Shown here: piece by piece, positions 38,895 through 41,821 of the stretch
How positions within the stretch are numbered: the first letter of the stretch is position 1
Layout: each line of letters starts with the position of its first letter
NCBI GenBank assembly: GCA_021846845.1
Contig: JAJZWB010000014.1
Location: 1 to 41,821, forward strand
Reading direction: 5' to 3'
From: Actinomycetes bacterium
GTDB lineage: Bacteria; Actinomycetota; Thermoleophilia; Solirubrobacterales; Solirubrobacteraceae
Length of the DNA: 41,821 nucleotides
Translations under genes and position numbers: made by a program
The notes under the pieces: model-generated
What the model saw: the letters and a program-made list of their open reading frames with translations, nothing else
Told to the model about the DNA's origin: nothing
The model's database searches: none

Positions 38895-39314
38895 ATGCTG
38901 TCCGCCATCGATCACGTCGGCGTCGCCGTCGAGAGCATCGACGCCGCCCTGGCGGTCTACCGTGACACGCTCGGGATGGAGCTCGTGCACCGTGAGACGG
39001 TCGCCGAGCAGGGGGTCGACGCAGCGCTGCTGGATGTCGGCGACAGCCACATCGAGCTGCTCGAGGCACTGGGTCCCGACACCGCCGTGGGCCGCTTCCT
39101 CAGCCGTCGCGGCGCGGGACTGCACCACATCGCCTACCGGGTGCAGTCGATCGACGAGACGCTCGCCACCCTCGCCACGGCCGGGGTGCGACTGATCGAC
39201 GAGCGGCCGCGGGTCGGGATCCGCGGCTCCCGCGTGGCCTTCCTGCACCCCGCCGCCACCGGCGGCGTATTGACCGAGATCGTCCAGCCAGCCGAGGAGC
39301 ACCAGACGAGATGA
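38895..39314 (+). CDS. mce: Methylmalonyl-CoA epimerase (VOC superfamily)
   Basis: It interconverts (R)- and (S)-methylmalonyl-CoA in propionate and branched-chain metabolism. The 139-aa product contains paired beta-alpha-beta units: SAIDHVGVAVESIDAALAVYRDTLGM (His7 metal ligand), EQGVDAALLDVGDSHIELLEAL, RRGAGLHHIAYRVQSIDETLATL (His77/78), and RIRGSRVAFLHP-type strand ending GGVLTEIVQP (Glu128 ligand). These match methylmalonyl-CoA epimerases closely. No methylmalonyl-CoA mutase gene is in the window. Its stop overlaps the ATG of the next small gene. Confidence 0.92.
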   Translation: MLSAIDHVGVAVESIDAALAVYRDTLGMELVHRETVAEQGVDAALLDVGDSHIELLEALGPDTAVGRFLSRRGAGLHHIAYRVQSIDETLATLATAGVRLIDERPRVGIRGSRVAFLHPAATGGVLTEIVQPAEEHQTR

Positions 39315-39532
39315 GCGACGAAAAGCCACAGAAGGTCACGATCGGCTTCGCGGGCGGCCCGGTGCTCTCGGCGCGCGTGGGTCCATCCGCGCTGGCCGGG
39401 CTGCGGCAGGCGCTTGGCGGCAGCGGCTGGCACGACCTGGAGGCCGAGGACGCGACGATCGCGCTGCAGCTGGAGAAGGTCGTCTACGTGCTGGTCGACT
39501 CCGATTCGCACCGGGTGGGGTTCGGCGGCTGA
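39311..39532 (+). CDS. Small protein of unknown function coupled to the epimerase gene (73 aa)
   Basis: A 73-aa, probably beta-rich protein: KVTIGFAGGPVLSARVGPSALAGLRQALGGSGW, then EDATIALQLEKVVYVLVDSDSHRVGFGG. It has no Cys, membrane helix or recognised motif. Its ATG overlaps the epimerase stop (ATGA), so the two are translationally coupled. The stretch of alternating hydrophobic residues before a conserved-looking HRVGF end suggests a small barrel or sheet; no function is assigned. Its last codons and stop are included in the downstream 59-bp repeat. Confidence 0.78.
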   Translation: MSDEKPQKVTIGFAGGPVLSARVGPSALAGLRQALGGSGWHDLEAEDATIALQLEKVVYVLVDSDSHRVGFGG

Positions 39533-39664
39533 CGCCGTCACGCCCCGTCGGCCGCGCGGGCCGGCCGCACCAGACCATGTCCGGCAGCTGACGCCGTCAC
39601 GCCCCGTCGACCGCGCGGGCCGGCCGCACCAGACCATGTCCGGCAGCTGACGCCGTCACGCCCC
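39523..39664. repeat. Tandem repeat, 59-bp unit, 2.4 copies, starting inside a gene
   Basis: Copies at 39523 and 39582 differ at two positions; a partial third spans 39641-39664. The unit begins with the last codons and TGA of the 73-aa gene (CGGCGGCTGACGCC), so the gene's end has been duplicated downstream. A further GGCTGACGCCG echo occurs at about 39674. Confidence 0.92.
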
Positions 39665-39708
39665 CGGCTCCGCGGCTGACGCCGCTTGGAGAGCTTCAGT
39701 AGTTGTCC

Positions 39709-39724
39709 GCAGCCCCAGGGCTGC
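39709..39724 (+). promoter_or_regulatory. Perfect inverted repeat upstream of the cytochrome b operon
   Basis: GCAGCCCCAGGGCTGC: a 6-7 bp perfect stem, ending 48 bp before ATG 39773, in a stretch less G+C-rich than its surroundings. It could be a terminator for the epimerase operon or an operator of the cytochrome operon. Confidence 0.35.
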
Positions 39725-39772
39725 ATGCTCCTGATGGCGGTGGCTTGACTCCCGTCCGAAACTATCTCGGTT

Positions 39773-39937
39773 ATGGGAGCAATCATTGATCTCAACCACG
39801 TGCCGGACTATCTGTCCTGGCACTTCATACAGGTCTCACTGCCAAATCTGATCGTGGTCATCGTGATGCTGGTGGTTTTCGCGGCGGCGATCCTGCTGCC
39901 GTTCCCGCACCACGACGACCAGGAAGGGGAACGATGA
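39773..39937 (+). CDS. Small single-span membrane protein of the cytochrome b operon (54 aa)
   Basis: A 54-aa protein. Residues 1-22 (IIDLNHVPDYLSWHFIQVS) look amphipathic. A single helix covers about 25-43 (NLIVVIVMLVVFAAAILLPF), followed by PHHDDQEGER, an acidic tail with two histidines. The stop overlaps the cytochrome b ATG (ATGA), so it is the first gene of a coupled three-gene operon. A small accessory subunit of the cytochrome complex, comparable in size to small subunits of bc1/b6f complexes, is inferred from position. No SD is clear. An AACTAT stretch 7 nt upstream may be a -10 element. Confidence 0.75.
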   Translation: MGAIIDLNHVPDYLSWHFIQVSLPNLIVVIVMLVVFAAAILLPFPHHDDQEGER

Positions 39938-40644
39938 GCGTGCAGTCCGAGAGCAGGTCCGTGGACCATTCGTGGACCGGCGGCCTGCGCGAACGGTGGG
40001 TGGCCCTGCTGCCGCCCGAGAAGCTGCTGCCCGACAAGCAGCCGTCGTACGTGTCATCGTGGATCTACGTGTTCGGGGCACTGTCGATCGCGTCACTGAC
40101 GACGATCATCCTCACGGGCACGATCCTCGCGCTCGGCGGGCCGGCGTGGTGGCACGTTTCCAGCCTCGGGCACTTCTTCAACAGCATGCACCTGTGGGCC
40201 GTGGAGCTCTTCTTCTTCTTCATGGTCATCCACATGTGGTTCAAGTACTGGATCGCTGCCTGGCGCGGCGGCCGCAAGCGGACCTGGGTCACCGGCGCGA
40301 TCACATTCCTCGTGGCTGTCCCGTGCGCGCTGACCGGTTACGTCTCGCAGCAGAACTTCGACGCGCAGTGGATCTCCACGCAGGCCAAGGACGCGATGAA
40401 CTCGGTCGGAGTCGGCTCCTTCTTCAACCTCCTCAACTTCGGCCAGATGTACTCATTCCACGTTCTCCTGCTGCCGGCGGCGGTGGTGGCCCTGGTGGTC
40501 GGCCACATCCTGCTGGTGCGGCGCCACGGCGTCGTGCCGCCGTTCGAGCTTCGTGAGCTCGCCGTCGCGTCGGGCGGGCCGAAGGCCGACGGGACCAACG
40601 GCTCGCCCACGGGGTCCAAGCCCGCGCAGGAGAGCGCGGCATGA
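39934..40644 (+). CDS. Cytochrome b6-like diheme membrane subunit
   Basis: A 236-aa protein with four membrane helices, equivalent to the N-terminal half of cytochrome b. Two His pairs bind two haems b: H86-x13-H100 in HLWAVELFFFFMVIH and H176-x14-H191 in HVLLLPAAVVALVVGH. The x13/x14 spacing is that of cytochrome b6 rather than mitochondrial b. VPCALTGYVSQQNFDAQW matches the LTGYxLPW turn at the quinol site, with QQN in place of LPW. A disordered Gly/Ser-rich tail of about 30 residues ends it. It should oxidise menaquinol. Overlaps on both sides (ATGA) couple it to its neighbours. Confidence 0.9.
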   Translation: MSVQSESRSVDHSWTGGLRERWVALLPPEKLLPDKQPSYVSSWIYVFGALSIASLTTIILTGTILALGGPAWWHVSSLGHFFNSMHLWAVELFFFFMVIHMWFKYWIAAWRGGRKRTWVTGAITFLVAVPCALTGYVSQQNFDAQWISTQAKDAMNSVGVGSFFNLLNFGQMYSFHVLLLPAAVVALVVGHILLVRRHGVVPPFELRELAVASGGPKADGTNGSPTGSKPAQESAA

Positions 40645-41687
40645 CCCGCCAGGAACGCAGGGCGCTCGATGAGCGCTACCGCGAGTGGAAGGGCGGCTAC
40701 CGCCCCTATGACGTGGTCAAGGAGGTCACGATCGCACTCGGAGCCGTCCTTGGGCTGGTGCTCGTTCTGACGATCCTGTTCTCGTCCCCAGACGATCCGC
40801 CCAGCACCGTCAAGCAGTGGGCGCGCCAGATGCCGGTCGACTTCGTCACCACGGCGACGACGGAGTTGGAGGGCACGAGCGGCACCGCGTCATACGGACC
40901 CCCGTACAACCACGCGTCCGAGGGCCAGCACATGGCCTTCATCCACCTGCAGGACTGGCTCGGCGTCACCCACCCGATCCACGCGGCGCAGGACTTCGTG
41001 CTCGCCCCGCTGCGCTCGATCACCGGCCAGCCCGCCGTGCAGGCGGCCGTCAACGCCTACGACGCCGCGTCGGCGAAGCAGCAGGCCGCGTGGACGGGAG
41101 CCTACGAGCAGGCGCTCGGCAAGGCCACCGTCGCCAGCAGCGGAGCGGTCGTCGTTCCGGGTGTCGTGTCCGGCACACCGTCCAAGGAGTCGGCCGACAG
41201 CAAGCTGAGCAGGGAGAAGGACATCACGGGCGGCAGCTATGGCCCGCTGCCTGTGATGATGAACGCGCTGCTCAGCTTCGCTCAATCGGGTGGGCTGGAC
41301 GGAGCCCTGCTGACCAACAAGCAGTTCTACCAGACCAACTACACCAAGCCGCTGATGTTCCTCGCCGACGGCGGGATGCTGGCCAGCCGCGCCCAGAACG
41401 ATCACCTGCTGGGGAACCAGTGGGGGATGATGAACGAGACCGGCAGCTGGCCCGGTCAGGTGTGGCTGTGGCTGTACACGTTCTGGTATCAGATCAAGCC
41501 GTTCTCCACCTCGGCCAACGCCGACATCCTCGTGATGGCCATGATGGGCGTTCTCAGCGTCGCGTTCGTGCTGATCCCGTTCATCCCGGGGGTCAACGCG
41601 CTCCCGCGCTGGATCCCTCTCTACAAGGTGATCTGGCGCAACCACTACGCAGCCCAGGCGCGCCGCGCCGGGGCGGCCAGCAGCTGA
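40641..41687 (+). CDS. Cytochrome b complex partner: subunit IV-like ends around a large extra-membrane domain
   Basis: A 348-aa protein. The N-terminus RPYDVVKEVTIALGAVLGLVLVLTILFSSPDDPP (about 21-54) resembles the start of cytochrome b6f subunit IV or the C-terminal half of cytochrome b. About 230 residues of soluble sequence follow: GPPYNHASEGQHMAFIHLQDWLGVTHPIHAAQDFVLAPL, an Ala-rich stretch, and TNKQFYQTNYTKPLMFLADGG. A final helix (about 296-314, VMAMMGVLSVAFVLIPFIPGV) ends in a basic tail. No haem-binding motif (CxxCH) or Rieske motif is present. It is not a normal subunit IV, which has three helices. It overlaps the cytochrome b stop and is followed by a strong hairpin. Function unknown; a structural partner of the cytochrome is likely. 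Confidence 0.72.
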   Translation: MTRQERRALDERYREWKGGYRPYDVVKEVTIALGAVLGLVLVLTILFSSPDDPPSTVKQWARQMPVDFVTTATTELEGTSGTASYGPPYNHASEGQHMAFIHLQDWLGVTHPIHAAQDFVLAPLRSITGQPAVQAAVNAYDAASAKQQAAWTGAYEQALGKATVASSGAVVVPGVVSGTPSKESADSKLSREKDITGGSYGPLPVMMNALLSFAQSGGLDGALLTNKQFYQTNYTKPLMFLADGGMLASRAQNDHLLGNQWGMMNETGSWPGQVWLWLYTFWYQIKPFSTSANADILVMAMMGVLSVAFVLIPFIPGVNALPRWIPLYKVIWRNHYAAQARRAGAASS

Positions 41688-41701
41688 GCGGCTCCCACGC
41701 A

Positions 41702-41732
41702 CCGTCCGCTCCGCCACAGGCGGGGCGGACGG
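41702..41732 (+). terminator. Strong hairpin terminator after the cytochrome b operon
   Basis: CCGTCCGCTCCGCC (41702-41715) pairs with GGCGGGGCGGACGG (41719-41732), a 14-bp stem with one G-U pair and loop ACA, starting 14 bp after the stop. No T-tract, as is usual at this G+C content. Confidence 0.7.
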
Positions 41733-41775
41733 TCGCGCGGGGTCATGGGCCGCCGCTCCGGGGCTTCTTGAGACC

Positions 41776-41792
41776 GCCCGTGGTGGACGGGC
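41776..41792 (-). terminator. Small hairpin at the end of the convergent partial gene
   Basis: GCCCGT (41776-41781) and ACGGGC (41787-41792) form a 6-bp stem around a 5-nt loop, right after the stop of the minus-strand reading frame. Confidence 0.35.
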
Positions 41793-41821
41793 TAACGCGT
41801 GAACAGGGTCGAGAGGACCAC
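41792..41821 (-). CDS. C-terminal end of a gene extending beyond the window
   Basis: The minus strand enters the window reading VVLSTLFTR and ends with TAG (41792-41794), followed at once by a hairpin. Only nine codons are visible, so nothing can be said of function, and coding status is a guess based on the stop-plus-hairpin layout opposite the cytochrome operon terminator. Confidence 0.3.
   Translation of the reverse strand: MVLSTLFTR

Overview
The window is about 73% G+C chromosomal DNA in which nearly every gene overlaps or abuts its neighbour. It encodes a System I-type cytochrome c maturation set (CcmABCD), the C5 haem pathway (HemA, HemC, CobA-HemD fusion), cytochrome b and typical actinobacterial housekeeping genes. 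This suggests an actinobacterium, most likely of the class Thermoleophilia (Solirubrobacterales-like). That placement is inferred from composition and gene content, not from a marker gene. I see no rRNA, tRNA, CRISPR array, insertion sequence or phage gene.

1-10.2 kb is a cell-surface glycan locus: a partial GT2 glycosyltransferase, an ABC-2 polysaccharide exporter permease, a polytopic GT-C-like protein, an NAD-dependent sugar epimerase, a WecG/TagA/CpsF transferase, a two-domain glycosyltransferase, two methyltransferases and an O-antigen ligase-like protein with a TPR tail. 10.2-11.7 kb holds an overlapping HicA/HicB pair and a glycerophosphodiester phosphodiesterase. 11.7-14.2 kb is a tightly coupled minus-strand operon (37-aa ORF, TlpA-like thioredoxin, GNAT, GalT-like protein, Dtd). 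14.2-17.4 kb is a large SF2 helicase with an acidic insert and low-complexity tail.

17.4-20.6 kb is a three-gene operon: a CCG-domain Fe-S protein, a GlcD-like FAD oxidase and an 86-aa unknown. 20.7-29.9 kb reads leftward as MogA, CcmA-B-C-D, HemA, HemC, CobA-HemD, BirA and an AarF/UbiB kinase, joining haem synthesis to haem export for cytochrome c. 30.1-34.3 kb has a methyltransferase, MoaC, a siroheme dehydrogenase with a Cys-rich N-terminus, RarA and HisN. 34.4-39.5 kb has an M20 peptidase, nicotinate phosphoribosyltransferase, a one-TM FtsH-like protease, methylmalonyl-CoA epimerase and a coupled 73-aa protein. 39.7-41.7 kb is a compact cytochrome b6-like operon (54-aa membrane protein, diheme cytochrome b, and an unusual partner with a large extra-membrane domain), closed by a strong hairpin.

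Three patterns cut across the window. (a) Many first genes have a TAnnnT-type -10 hexamer 6-11 nt before the start codon and no Shine-Dalgarno (SD) sequence, which points to widespread leaderless transcription. (b) Gene junctions carry short tandem arrays with unrelated units (21, 23, 25, 27, 44, 59 bp); two of them have copied a gene's own start or stop codon. (c) Three coupled genes (dtd, a galT-like gene, ccmC) lack an ATG/GTG/TTG start where their conserved N-terminus requires one.
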